From CAIUSP01 sp964594365 (GTDB taxonomy: Bacteria > Actinomycetota > Thermoleophilia > Solirubrobacterales > 70-9), in NCBI GenBank assembly GCA_964594365.1, contig CAZQMB010000001.1, positions 248,001 to 312,000 on the forward strand: a DNA stretch of 64,000 nucleotides, in the 5' to 3' direction. Positions 32,347 through 39,746 of this stretch are shown in pieces. Numbering within the stretch: position 1 is the stretch's first letter; the number at the start of each line of letters is the position of its first letter. The translations under genes were made by a program, and so were the position numbers. The notes under the pieces were generated by a model that searched no databases, was not told the DNA's origin, and saw only the letters and a program-made list of their open reading frames with translations.

Positions 32347-33375
32347 TCAGGTTGGCGTGAGTGTGTACTTGCGGAGTTTCTGGCGAATGAACCAACCAGC
32401 GAAAGAGAGCATCCCTGCCGAGAAGAGCAGAACTGCGGCAAACGCGTAGATCGTCTGACCGAAGGGCGGGATCGTCAACCCCTCGGAGTTCTCCACGATC
32501 GCCGGCGCGTAAGGCCGCGCAGGTTCGAGGAAGAAGATCAGGCCGTCCAGAGGGTTGGGGGAGAATGAAACCGAGCCAGAGACCATCGAAAGCATGATCG
32601 CTTCCCCGAGGGCGCGCGCCGTCGCCAGCACCGCAGCAGCAACTATCGCAGGACGAGCCGCCCGAACCACCACGGTCCACATGGCACGCCACCGATTGAC
32701 CCCGAGTGCGATTGCACCCTGGCTCCATGAGTCCGGAACCGAGTTGAGGGCGTTCACGACGATCGCGATCATTATCGGCGCGATCATGATCGTGAGGATG
32801 AAGATCGCCACCGTGATATTCGAGCCGGTGAGCTGGATCACGTACTGAACCGACTCCTTGGCGCCTTCGGTGATGAACACCTGATCGAAGAAGGGAACGA
32901 TCACGAGGATGCCGATCAAGCCGTAGATGACCGATGGAACCGCCGCCAATAGTTTGACTATCGGCTCGAGAGCCCTGCGCAGAGCCTCCGGCGCGAATTC
33001 CACGATGAAGACTGCGGAGAGCACGGAGAGGACGGTGGCGATGATCACCGCTCCGCCGGTAATCAGAATCGTCCCGTATAGAAGCGGAAAGGTCCTGATC
33101 TCGTAGACGTACGACGCGGGGTCACCTGGGGAATTGAAGATCCCCTCGAGCTGCTGATCCGTGTTCCCACCCCAGCCGAACCACTTGAAGAAGCCGTTGT
33201 TCGCAAAAGAGGGCCACGCTTCGCCCATGACGAAGGCGATCATGAACCCGATCAGCACGAGGCTTCCAACCGCCAGCGCACCGAGAATCATCTCGGCGCG
33301 CTGGTCCGGCGTGGAAGCGACCCCTTTGAGATTCGGGAGCCTGCTGAAGACGTGCTTTCTCAGAGTGATACCCAC
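32347..33375 (-). CDS. pstC: phosphate ABC transporter permease PstC (copy 1)
   Basis: 342 residues from GTG 33375, which overlaps the last 16 nt of pstS1; longer frames would extend further into pstS1. Six spans with a sizeable outside loop after the first. Family blocks: IYGLIGILVIVPF, the coupling region NSVPDSWSQGAIALGVNRWRA and ATARALGEAIMLSMVSG. Partner of PstA1. No alternative start between 33375 and the first span is convincing. Confidence 0.94.
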   Translation of the reverse strand: MGITLRKHVFSRLPNLKGVASTPDQRAEMILGALAVGSLVLIGFMIAFVMGEAWPSFANNGFFKWFGWGGNTDQQLEGIFNSPGDPASYVYEIRTFPLLYGTILITGGAVIIATVLSVLSAVFIVEFAPEALRRALEPIVKLLAAVPSVIYGLIGILVIVPFFDQVFITEGAKESVQYVIQLTGSNITVAIFILTIMIAPIMIAIVVNALNSVPDSWSQGAIALGVNRWRAMWTVVVRAARPAIVAAAVLATARALGEAIMLSMVSGSVSFSPNPLDGLIFFLEPARPYAPAIVENSEGLTIPPFGQTIYAFAAVLLFSAGMLSFAGWFIRQKLRKYTLTPT

Positions 33376-34166
33376 TCGGAGTCGGCAATCTTCGATGCGG
33401 TACGGGAGGTCTTGATCCACCTGATGAACTTGGCGGCTGCCCCCGTAGGTGCACCCTTGGTGACGACCCAGAAGTTACGGGTCCCCTCGTAGGTGCCTGC
33501 CTTGGCATTGCGAAGCGTGCAAGCTGTGCCGTTGTAGGCCACTGTGTGCACACCCTCCTGGAATGCCAGCGAGACATAGCCGACCGCGTTCTCGTTCGAC
33601 TTGACCGTCTGCTGGATCAGACCGTTCGACGCCTTCTGGGATGCCCCGCTGAATACGCTGGTCGAGCCGAGGAACAGCTTCTTGAACGCATCCTGCGTAC
33701 CTGAGGCTGGCGTACGTACGATCACGTCGATCGTGCCCGACTTGTTCGAACCGCTCACCGAGTTCCAGTTACGCACCGAACCGCCGAATACCGCCTGGAC
33801 CTGAGCCTGGGTCAGGTTCGCGACCGTATTCGACTTGTGTGTGATCACGCAAAGCGCGTCCTTGTTGGTCTTGTTCCATACAAGCCCACCCGGATCTCCT
33901 GCCTTTGGATCACGCGAAGACATCCCGATGGTGACGGCGCCCTTCGAGACATCAGCCACGCCGACGTCAGAACCCCCCTGGAGGATCCGGAAGCCAACGC
34001 TGGTGGTCCGCGCATACGCCCGGGCCCACTTGGTCATGATCGGTGCGACCGAGGTCGACCCGCTGATCGTGATCGTCTGCTTTGCCTGCGCCGCTGCAGG
34101 CAACACGGCTACCGAAGCAACCGCTGCACATGCAACCAACGCAATCTTGAATCGGGACCTTTTCAC
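33360..34166 (-). CDS. pstS: phosphate-binding protein PstS (copy 1)
   Basis: 268 residues from GTG 34166, with AAGGAG 7-8 nt upstream. A Sec signal peptide (AAAQA-type cleavage near residue 27) without lipobox Cys, so this copy is secreted or wall-held, unlike the lipoprotein PstS2. Phosphate-binding loops are visible: ITISGSTSVAPIM near the mature N-terminus and VRTPASGTQDAFKKLF. It lacks the usual acid-rich long form and is short for PstS. Three 11-bp-spaced PHO-type hexamers lie about 80 bp upstream. Confidence 0.93.
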   Translation of the reverse strand: MKRSRFKIALVACAAVASVAVLPAAAQAKQTITISGSTSVAPIMTKWARAYARTTSVGFRILQGGSDVGVADVSKGAVTIGMSSRDPKAGDPGGLVWNKTNKDALCVITHKSNTVANLTQAQVQAVFGGSVRNWNSVSGSNKSGTIDVIVRTPASGTQDAFKKLFLGSTSVFSGASQKASNGLIQQTVKSNENAVGYVSLAFQEGVHTVAYNGTACTLRNAKAGTYEGTRNFWVVTKGAPTGAAAKFIRWIKTSRTASKIADSEWVSL

Positions 34167-34248
34167 TTTGCAGCTCCTTCCCTTGCCTTTTTTGCTTGGA
34201 CCTATTGAGGCCTTACACGGGGAGTCTCTTGCGAAGCTCACGCTCACA

Positions 34249-34276
34249 TGTGACCTGCCCGTGAACCTGATGTAAA
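34249..34276 (-). promoter_or_regulatory. PHO-box-like array upstream of pstS1
   Basis: Read on the minus strand, hexamers TTTACA (34276-34271), TTCACG (34265-34260) and GTCACA (34254-34249) recur at exactly 11 bp. PhoP/PhoB-type regulators bind 11-bp-period direct repeats. The first unit overlaps the U-tract of the neighbouring terminator. The array ends 82 bp from the pstS1 start. Confidence 0.7.
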
Positions 34277-34317
34277 AAAAGAGAGGCGGCCCCGCAATCG
34301 AGCGACGGGACCGCCTC
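34274..34317 (-). terminator. rho-independent terminator of the secreted Cys-rich protein gene
   Basis: A 12-bp stem with one mismatch (34283-34294 against 34306-34317) and an 11-nt loop. On the minus strand it is followed by a run of seven T (34280-34274). It lies 65 nt after the stop at 34382 and insulates pstS1 from that gene. Confidence 0.85.
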
Positions 34318-34381
34318 CTTACCTCCAGGGCGACTCGGGACCCCTACCCGAGACGACTTGGAAATCTCAGTCGGGACTGAT

Positions 34382-35218
34382 TCAGCTCTTCTTGGGCTTC
34401 TTCCCGACACACTTGCCAGCCGGTCCCTTGAGAAGTACGGGCTGGGAAGCAGTGAGCTTGTAGCCACCGGTGAAGATCGGCGGAACGAGGACGTCATCCA
34501 GAGTCACACTCTTCTCGATGTAGCGGTACCCGTACACCGAGAGGAAGAACCTCTGGGGCTTCCCTCTCGCAGCCTTGCTGCAGGCATGCTGTGGCACACC
34601 GAACTTGCCCGTCACGATGCCGTCCGGCAGCGCTCCGGTCTTCTCGTAGGAGAACGACGAGGCAGTTCCCAGGCAGAGACGTACCGAGGTCTGACTGCAG
34701 TCGACGCTGGTATTTCCCGCTGAATCGGTGCCCGAACCGCTGGTCTTCTGGCCGATCGAGTAGAGCGTGGGCATCTGCGCCCCTGACGTTCCTGGATCGG
34801 TGTCGAGAGAACCATTGCCGCGACAACTGAATCCGGGGCCTGGGATCAGGCCTTCGCAGTCGAACCCCTCTGCGAACGAACGCGGGGTCCCCTCCTCGTC
34901 GGTCACGATCGATTCCGTCTCGTAGAAATCGAGGGCCTTGTTGCTGCTGATCACGTAGCCGAGAATGAACGAGTCGCAGCTGAAGTCATACTCGAGATCT
35001 CTTCCCGGCCGCTTGGTCGTGTACTTGACCAACCCGGAACACTGGAATGCATCCGCGTTGTTGTAACCCTCGTTGAAGTTGCTGCCTGTGCTGTCAACAG
35101 GTCCCTGCCCCTCGCCGAAGATTCCCGCTGAGGCCGCGGCGGGCGCGATCGCTGTCACAGCGAGCGCGACCAGAACGAACAGCCCTGCCCTGCTCTTCCC
35201 TGAAATGCGCTTCTTCAC
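34382..35218 (-). CDS. secreted Cys-rich protein, no recognised family
   Basis: 278 residues from GTG 35218, preceded by AAGGAG. Signal peptide with AAASA-type cleavage near residue 31. The mature part has at least eight Cys spread evenly (in QCSG, SCDS, DCEG, SCRG, DCSQ, LCLG, ACSK and KCVG), suggesting several disulfides, and no membrane anchor. No catalytic motif recognised. A standalone transcription unit: strong terminator behind, about 150 nt of free sequence ahead. Weak PHO-like repeats upstream and the position next to pstS1 suggest expression under phosphate limitation (inference). Confidence 0.8.
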   Translation of the reverse strand: MKKRISGKSRAGLFVLVALAVTAIAPAAASAGIFGEGQGPVDSTGSNFNEGYNNADAFQCSGLVKYTTKRPGRDLEYDFSCDSFILGYVISSNKALDFYETESIVTDEEGTPRSFAEGFDCEGLIPGPGFSCRGNGSLDTDPGTSGAQMPTLYSIGQKTSGSGTDSAGNTSVDCSQTSVRLCLGTASSFSYEKTGALPDGIVTGKFGVPQHACSKAARGKPQRFFLSVYGYRYIEKSVTLDDVLVPPIFTGGYKLTASQPVLLKGPAGKCVGKKPKKS

Positions 35219-35299
35219 TTGCTCGTCTCCTTGAGTCGCGTTTGTCCGCTGAGGAACCCAGCGGTTTGACGCGAGTCTCATTCAGAGAAAGGCCCGAGT

Positions 35300-35327
35300 T
35301 GTGTAATTCCGGTTGTCGAAATGTAAA
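35300..35327 (-). promoter_or_regulatory. possible PHO-box-like repeats upstream of the secreted Cys-rich protein
   Basis: TTTACA (35327-35322) and TACACA (35305-35300) lie exactly 22 bp apart, two turns of the 11-bp period. The middle unit (ACAACC) fits poorly. The array ends 81 bp from the GTG start, matching the spacing at pstS1. Confidence 0.45.
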
Positions 35328-35365
35328 TTCGGCAATCCGTGCGGGGAATCTCTCGAGCGATCCTC

Positions 35366-35722
35366 TCAGCCGTACCGATTTGCTTCCCGGACGATCAGGA
35401 AGATCGTCCCGGCGGCTCCGAGTAACAGAGCGAGCCAGATCAACACGCCTCCGCCGAAGCCGGAAAACGTCTCATAGCCTGCGATCAAGAGCGCAATCAG
35501 ACCGATCGAGCCGTACAGCAGGGCTCTCCTGGCGTCACTTAGGCCGGACAGCATCAGTTGCTGTTCGCGGTAGAGCCTCACACCGAGGTATCCGATTCCA
35601 GCGAGGAAACCCAGGCTGATTGCCAATATCAACGTTCTGGAGAAGGCTTCACCACCTGGCACGAACGCCACCAGCGCCGCAAGGAGGAGGAGGATCCCGA
35701 CATTCCTGAGGTTCTTGCCCAC
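35366..35722 (-). CDS. small four-span membrane protein, unknown
   Basis: 118 residues, nearly all hydrophobic: spans near 7-22, 30-49, 69-86 and 90-109, with a short basic loop RLYREQQ between the second and third. No family recognised and no catalytic residues evident. It stands alone between the secreted protein gene and the divergent alarmone hydrolase gene, 99 nt upstream. Confidence 0.65.
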   Translation of the reverse strand: MGKNLRNVGILLLLAALVAFVPGGEAFSRTLILAISLGFLAGIGYLGVRLYREQQLMLSGLSDARRALLYGSIGLIALLIAGYETFSGFGGGVLIWLALLLGAAGTIFLIVREANRYG

Positions 35723-35821
35723 GGCGCGGAGTCTAATCGGCCGGAGAGATTGACTCTTCAGTCAACTCCGGGCGTCTTCCACGCCCGGAGCCGAGGAGGA
35801 TTCGCTAGCTTGCTCAGTGCA

Positions 35822-36424
35822 ATGCGCCAGACCCCAACGCATGGCAATAAGGAGAGGATCCCGATAGAGGAGATGATCGACTCGGCTCGGAGCCTTGCCG
35901 AGCAGTCTCATCGTGGGCAATTCCGGAAGCAGACCGGCAACGAATTCATAGAGCACCCTTTGGCGGTAGCGGAGATAGTCGCGGACTCGACCGACGACCC
36001 CGAGACGATCGCAGCCGCCCTCCTTCACGACGTGCTCGAGAAGACCGACGTCAACGCATCGCAACTGAGGCAGCGCTTCGGTGATCTGGTGGCGGATGTC
36101 GTGATCGCCTGCACCGAAGATCCTTCTCTGTCCTGCTACGCCGACCGCAAGCGCGGCCTCCGTCGCAAGGCCATTGCCGCAGGCCGCCCCGCGAGCGTGA
36201 TCTACGCAGCCGATCGGGTGGCAAACCTTCGCGATTGGACCACTCTCGATCAGGCTCAGCGGGCCGAGGTCGGGGCGAAGCTCGGAACCGACTTCGAAGA
36301 ACGCTTGATGCTCTGGCGAGAGGATCTCAGGGACCTCAGCGAGACTGATCCGACCCTCCCCTTCCTGGCAGAGATCGAGATAGAGCTCGGACATCTGCTG
36401 AACGAGGACGAGCGGGCCGCTTAG
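35822..36424 (+). CDS. MESH1-like small alarmone hydrolase (RelA/SpoT HD domain only)
   Basis: 200 residues from ATG 35822 (ATG 35873 is an alternative). Only the HD hydrolase domain of RelA/SpoT proteins is present: HRGQFRKQTGNEFIEHPLAVA (first His motifs), ALLHDVLEKT (HD), and AADRVANLRDW (final Asp). There is no synthetase, TGS or ACT domain. Stand-alone proteins of this kind remove the 3' pyrophosphate from (p)ppGpp or related nucleotides such as NADPH. It is the only plus-strand gene inside the phosphate island, and its stop overlaps that of the convergent membrane protein gene by 4 nt. Confidence 0.82.
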   Translation: MRQTPTHGNKERIPIEEMIDSARSLAEQSHRGQFRKQTGNEFIEHPLAVAEIVADSTDDPETIAAALLHDVLEKTDVNASQLRQRFGDLVADVVIACTEDPSLSCYADRKRGLRRKAIAAGRPASVIYAADRVANLRDWTTLDQAQRAEVGAKLGTDFEERLMLWREDLRDLSETDPTLPFLAEIEIELGHLLNEDERAA

Positions 36425-36915
36425 CGCCTCGTCCTCTTCAGGCCGGACCGACGCCGAATCGGTTCGACGAACCAGATCACCACGAAGAAGAACGCGATGA
36501 ACGCCACTGTTACCGCGGTGACGGGGCGGGTGAAGAGCAGGTCCGACACGACCCAGACAGCACCCGAGATAGCCAACGCGAGGAATGCGAGCCCGGCCAG
36601 CGCGTAGCGGTTGGAGAGGTCTACCAGGAACTCCTTGTCGCGCTGCCTGAACAGGATCCTGTGCGCGGCGCTCGGTGCGATCAGCAGAGCGACCGAGATC
36701 GCAGTACACAGGAGGACCCCGAAGTAGACATACCTGCCGGCGTCATCGAGCTCACCGAAGCGTGCGGCGAACGGCACCGTGAGCAGGAAGGCAAACAGCA
36801 CCTGTGCTCCCGGGAGTGCCACTCTCAGCTCTTGGAGCAGTTCTGAGAGGTGCCTATCTGCTCGCTGCGTCCGCGTCTCTCCTGGCCTCGCCTCACGCTT
36901 TCTGGAGGTGGGCAT
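36421..36915 (-). CDS. DUF6328-like four-span membrane protein
   Basis: 164 residues. A basic N-terminus then ELLQELRVALPGAQVLFAFLLTVPF, the hallmark of a small actinobacterial membrane family (DUF6328 in my memory), followed by three more spans, the last near 127-150. Function unknown. It starts 7 nt after the DUF47 stop, so it is probably the last gene of the PHP-glycosyltransferase/ppk/DUF47 operon. Confidence 0.75.
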   Translation of the reverse strand: MPTSRKREARPGETRTQRADRHLSELLQELRVALPGAQVLFAFLLTVPFAARFGELDDAGRYVYFGVLLCTAISVALLIAPSAAHRILFRQRDKEFLVDLSNRYALAGLAFLALAISGAVWVVSDLLFTRPVTAVTVAFIAFFFVVIWFVEPIRRRSGLKRTRR

Positions 36916-36922
36916 CAGATCC

Positions 36923-37561
36923 TCAGGAGCGCTTGACGACGATCGACTCGATGTGATGGGCTGCCGTCTCGGTCGCGTCGATCGCGCGCTCGAGCACCCC
37001 GAAGATGTCCTTCCAGCGGATCACGACCATCGGGTCGATGCCGTCGGAGAAGAGCGATGCCAGCGCTTCACGCCATACGCGGTCTCCCTCGTTCTCGAGT
37101 CGATGGATCTCGATCCATCTCTGCTCGAGATCCTCGCCCGTCCGCAAACCCGAGAGCGCAGCGGCCAGTTCAGCGCAGGAAGCAGCGAGGATCTCTGCCA
37201 GCACTCTGCCCTGATCCATCGGCGCCTCGATCTTGTAGAGGGCCATGAAGTCTGCGACCTCCTCTATGTCATCCGCCACGTCGTCGAGTTGCGTCACCAA
37301 TGCATATAGATCGGCCGAATCGATCGAGTTCGGCTTCTCGCTGTTCAGCCGCTTCACTACAGCTTGGGTAATCCGATCCCCTTCCTGCTCGGCCTTGAGG
37401 ATCTCCCGCGCAATCCCCTCATCCTCGGGCCAGGTCTCGAACAACCGGACGAGGAGGCCCGAGACGCTCTGCAGGTTTGCCCCTGCCTCAGCGAGCAGAT
37501 CGAAGAACGGACCGTCCTTGGCACCGCCCCCCTTGAGCGAGAATCCGCCTCCTACCGGCAT
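36923..37561 (-). CDS. DUF47/PhoU-like phosphate transport regulator
   Basis: 212 residues from ATG 37561, which shares one base with the ppk stop (TGATG), so translation is coupled. All-helical PhoU-like fold; EQEGDRIT and ENEGDRVWREALASLF are the repeated metal-binding E(G)D motifs of DUF47 proteins, and VTQLDDVADDIEEVADF is the other conserved helix. DUF47 proteins usually accompany low-affinity Pit phosphate transporters and set their activity. No pit gene is present here. Coupling to ppk suggests control of phosphate flow into polyphosphate (inference). Confidence 0.88.
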   Translation of the reverse strand: MPVGGGFSLKGGGAKDGPFFDLLAEAGANLQSVSGLLVRLFETWPEDEGIAREILKAEQEGDRITQAVVKRLNSEKPNSIDSADLYALVTQLDDVADDIEEVADFMALYKIEAPMDQGRVLAEILAASCAELAAALSGLRTGEDLEQRWIEIHRLENEGDRVWREALASLFSDGIDPMVVIRWKDIFGVLERAIDATETAAHHIESIVVKRS

Positions 37562-39723
37562 CAGTCCGAAAGGTCCTTCGAAGCGAGATTGAACCTCTCG
37601 ATATGGGAGGCCATCATCTCGTCCTGCAGGCTGCGTGCGAACTCGCCGGGATCGAGTCTCGTCCACCCGCCGTCGGACGACAGCTCCCAGGAACCGGAGT
37701 TGTCGGCAAAAGCTGTATCGAGGATGCCGGAGAGCTCACCCTGCAAATGGGGATCCTCGACCGGGACCAGCAACTCGACCCGGTTGTATAGGTTCCGCGG
37801 CATCAAGTCGGCGGATCCGATCAGATACCTGCTGTCCTCACCGCGTTCGAACGCGTAGATCCTCGAGTGCTCGAGGAACCTCCCGAGGATCGAAACGACA
37901 CGGATGTTCTCCGAAATACCGGGTACTCCGGGGCGCAGGGCACAGATGCCTCGGGTGTTGATCTCGACCGGGACCCCGGCCTGCGAGGCCCGGTAGAGAG
38001 CCTGGATCGAGGAGGGGTCCAACAGAGAGTTCATCTTCATCCTGATTCGTGCGGGCTTGCCGTCGCGATGAGCCTCGATCGTCTTCTCGATCTCATCCAC
38101 TATGCCCTCTCTGAGATTGAATGGCGCCACGAGGACCTTCCTGTATGCCTTCGGGCGGGCATAGCCGGTCAGGTAGTTGAACATCTCTGCGATGTCAGCA
38201 CCGATATCGGGATCGGAGGTGAACAGTCCGAGATCGGTGTACAGCCGAGCAGTCTTGGGGTTGTAGTTCCCCGTGCCGATGTGGACGTAGTGGCGCACCC
38301 CGTCGCCCTCCCGACGCACGACCAGAGCGCACTTGCAATGGGTCTTGAGGCCCGGGATCCCGTACACGACGTGGACCCCCGCCTCCTCCATCGACTTCGC
38401 CCAGCGGATGTTCGCACTCTCGTCGAATCGGGCCTTCAACTCGACCATGCATACGGCCTGTTTGCCCCGGGCCGTAGCCTCGATCAGTCCTCCGACGAGA
38501 GGCGAGTCTGCACCGGTCCGGTACACGGTCTGCTTGATCGCGAGGACTTCGGGGTCCTCGACTGCCTCGTCGATGAAGCGCCCGACCGTAGCCGTGAACG
38601 AGTCGTAAGGGTGGTGGACCAGCAGGTCTGATTCACGAACCACATCGAAGAGTTTGGACTTACGTCTGGACTTTCCCTGCATGAGGCGAGGAGGCGTGAC
38701 CCCACTCCACCCCGGATAGCACAGTGACTCGAAGCCGGAGATCGAGGCGATCTCATCGAGATCACCAATCCCCATGAGGCCTCCGGTGTCGTAGACCTGC
38801 ACCTCATCCACTCCGAGCGACTCCACCAGCACCTCACGCAGCCTCGGCTCCATGTCGTCGGAAACCTCGAGGCGCACGACCTCTCCGAATCGGCGACGTC
38901 GCACCTCCTCTTCGACTGCTCGCAGGAGATCACCGGCCTCGTCGTTCACGTCGTAGTCGGTGTCGCGGGTCACGCGGAACAGCGAGTGATGGACTATCTC
39001 CATTCCTGGGAAGAGATCGGCCAGGTTCGAGGCGATCACCTGCTCGATCGGGACGAAGGTCTTGCCTTCACCGACGGCGAGGAAGCGACTCAGGTTCTCC
39101 TTCGGGACCTTGACCCTCGCGACTACCTCCTCGTCGGTCTCGGGGTTTCGAAGCAGCACACCGATGCTGAGCGAGACGTTGGAGAAGTAGGGGAAGCGGC
39201 GGCCTCGTCCGATCACCAACGGGGTGAGGGTCGGAAAGATCTGCTTTTCAAACAGGGCTTCGAGTTCTGTCCGCTCCTCTTCGGTTGCGTCATCCAGGGA
39301 GATCAGCCTGATGCCGTTCTCAGCCAGCTGGGGACGAATGTCCTCGCTTATGGATCGCTCGATCCGGGAGGTCATCTCGATAACACGTCCCCTTGCCTCG
39401 ACGATCACTGCTGCCGGTTGTATCTCGTCGGCTCCCTGCGGCCCGAGCTTCTCTTCGACGGCATCGTGCATGCCCGCGATTCGGACCATGAAGAACTCGT
39501 CGAGATTGTTCTCGAAGATCGAGCAGAACCGCACGCGTTCCAGCAAGGGAGTCTCTTGATCCTCGGCCAATTGGAGCACCCGATCGTTGAAGTCCAGCCA
39601 CGAGAGCTCGCGGTTGAAGTAGAGGGAGGGTTCTGAAAGGTCGGGGCTACCAGGCGGCCCTGCCCCGAGGGGATCCTCGGAGGTAACCTCTTGTCCAGCT
39701 TCTCTACCCGCGACAGGCTCCAT
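37561..39723 (-). CDS. ppk: polyphosphate kinase 1
   Basis: 720 residues, normal PPK1 length. Starts SLYFNRELSWLDFNDRVL, the N-terminal family block. The HKD-type phosphorylated His lies in YVHIGTGNYNPKTARLYTD, with ARFDESANIRWAKSMEEAGVHV before it and the second domain NTRGICALRPGVPG after it. It makes polyphosphate from ATP reversibly at the membrane. It follows the PHP-glycosyltransferase gene by 23 nt and overlaps DUF47 by 1 nt; ppx sits in the neighbouring operon. Confidence 0.97.
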   Translation of the reverse strand: MEPVAGREAGQEVTSEDPLGAGPPGSPDLSEPSLYFNRELSWLDFNDRVLQLAEDQETPLLERVRFCSIFENNLDEFFMVRIAGMHDAVEEKLGPQGADEIQPAAVIVEARGRVIEMTSRIERSISEDIRPQLAENGIRLISLDDATEEERTELEALFEKQIFPTLTPLVIGRGRRFPYFSNVSLSIGVLLRNPETDEEVVARVKVPKENLSRFLAVGEGKTFVPIEQVIASNLADLFPGMEIVHHSLFRVTRDTDYDVNDEAGDLLRAVEEEVRRRRFGEVVRLEVSDDMEPRLREVLVESLGVDEVQVYDTGGLMGIGDLDEIASISGFESLCYPGWSGVTPPRLMQGKSRRKSKLFDVVRESDLLVHHPYDSFTATVGRFIDEAVEDPEVLAIKQTVYRTGADSPLVGGLIEATARGKQAVCMVELKARFDESANIRWAKSMEEAGVHVVYGIPGLKTHCKCALVVRREGDGVRHYVHIGTGNYNPKTARLYTDLGLFTSDPDIGADIAEMFNYLTGYARPKAYRKVLVAPFNLREGIVDEIEKTIEAHRDGKPARIRMKMNSLLDPSSIQALYRASQAGVPVEINTRGICALRPGVPGISENIRVVSILGRFLEHSRIYAFERGEDSRYLIGSADLMPRNLYNRVELLVPVEDPHLQGELSGILDTAFADNSGSWELSSDGGWTRLDPGEFARSLQDEMMASHIERFNLASKDLSD

Positions 39724-39746
39724 CGAATAGATGCTAGAGCGGGATC

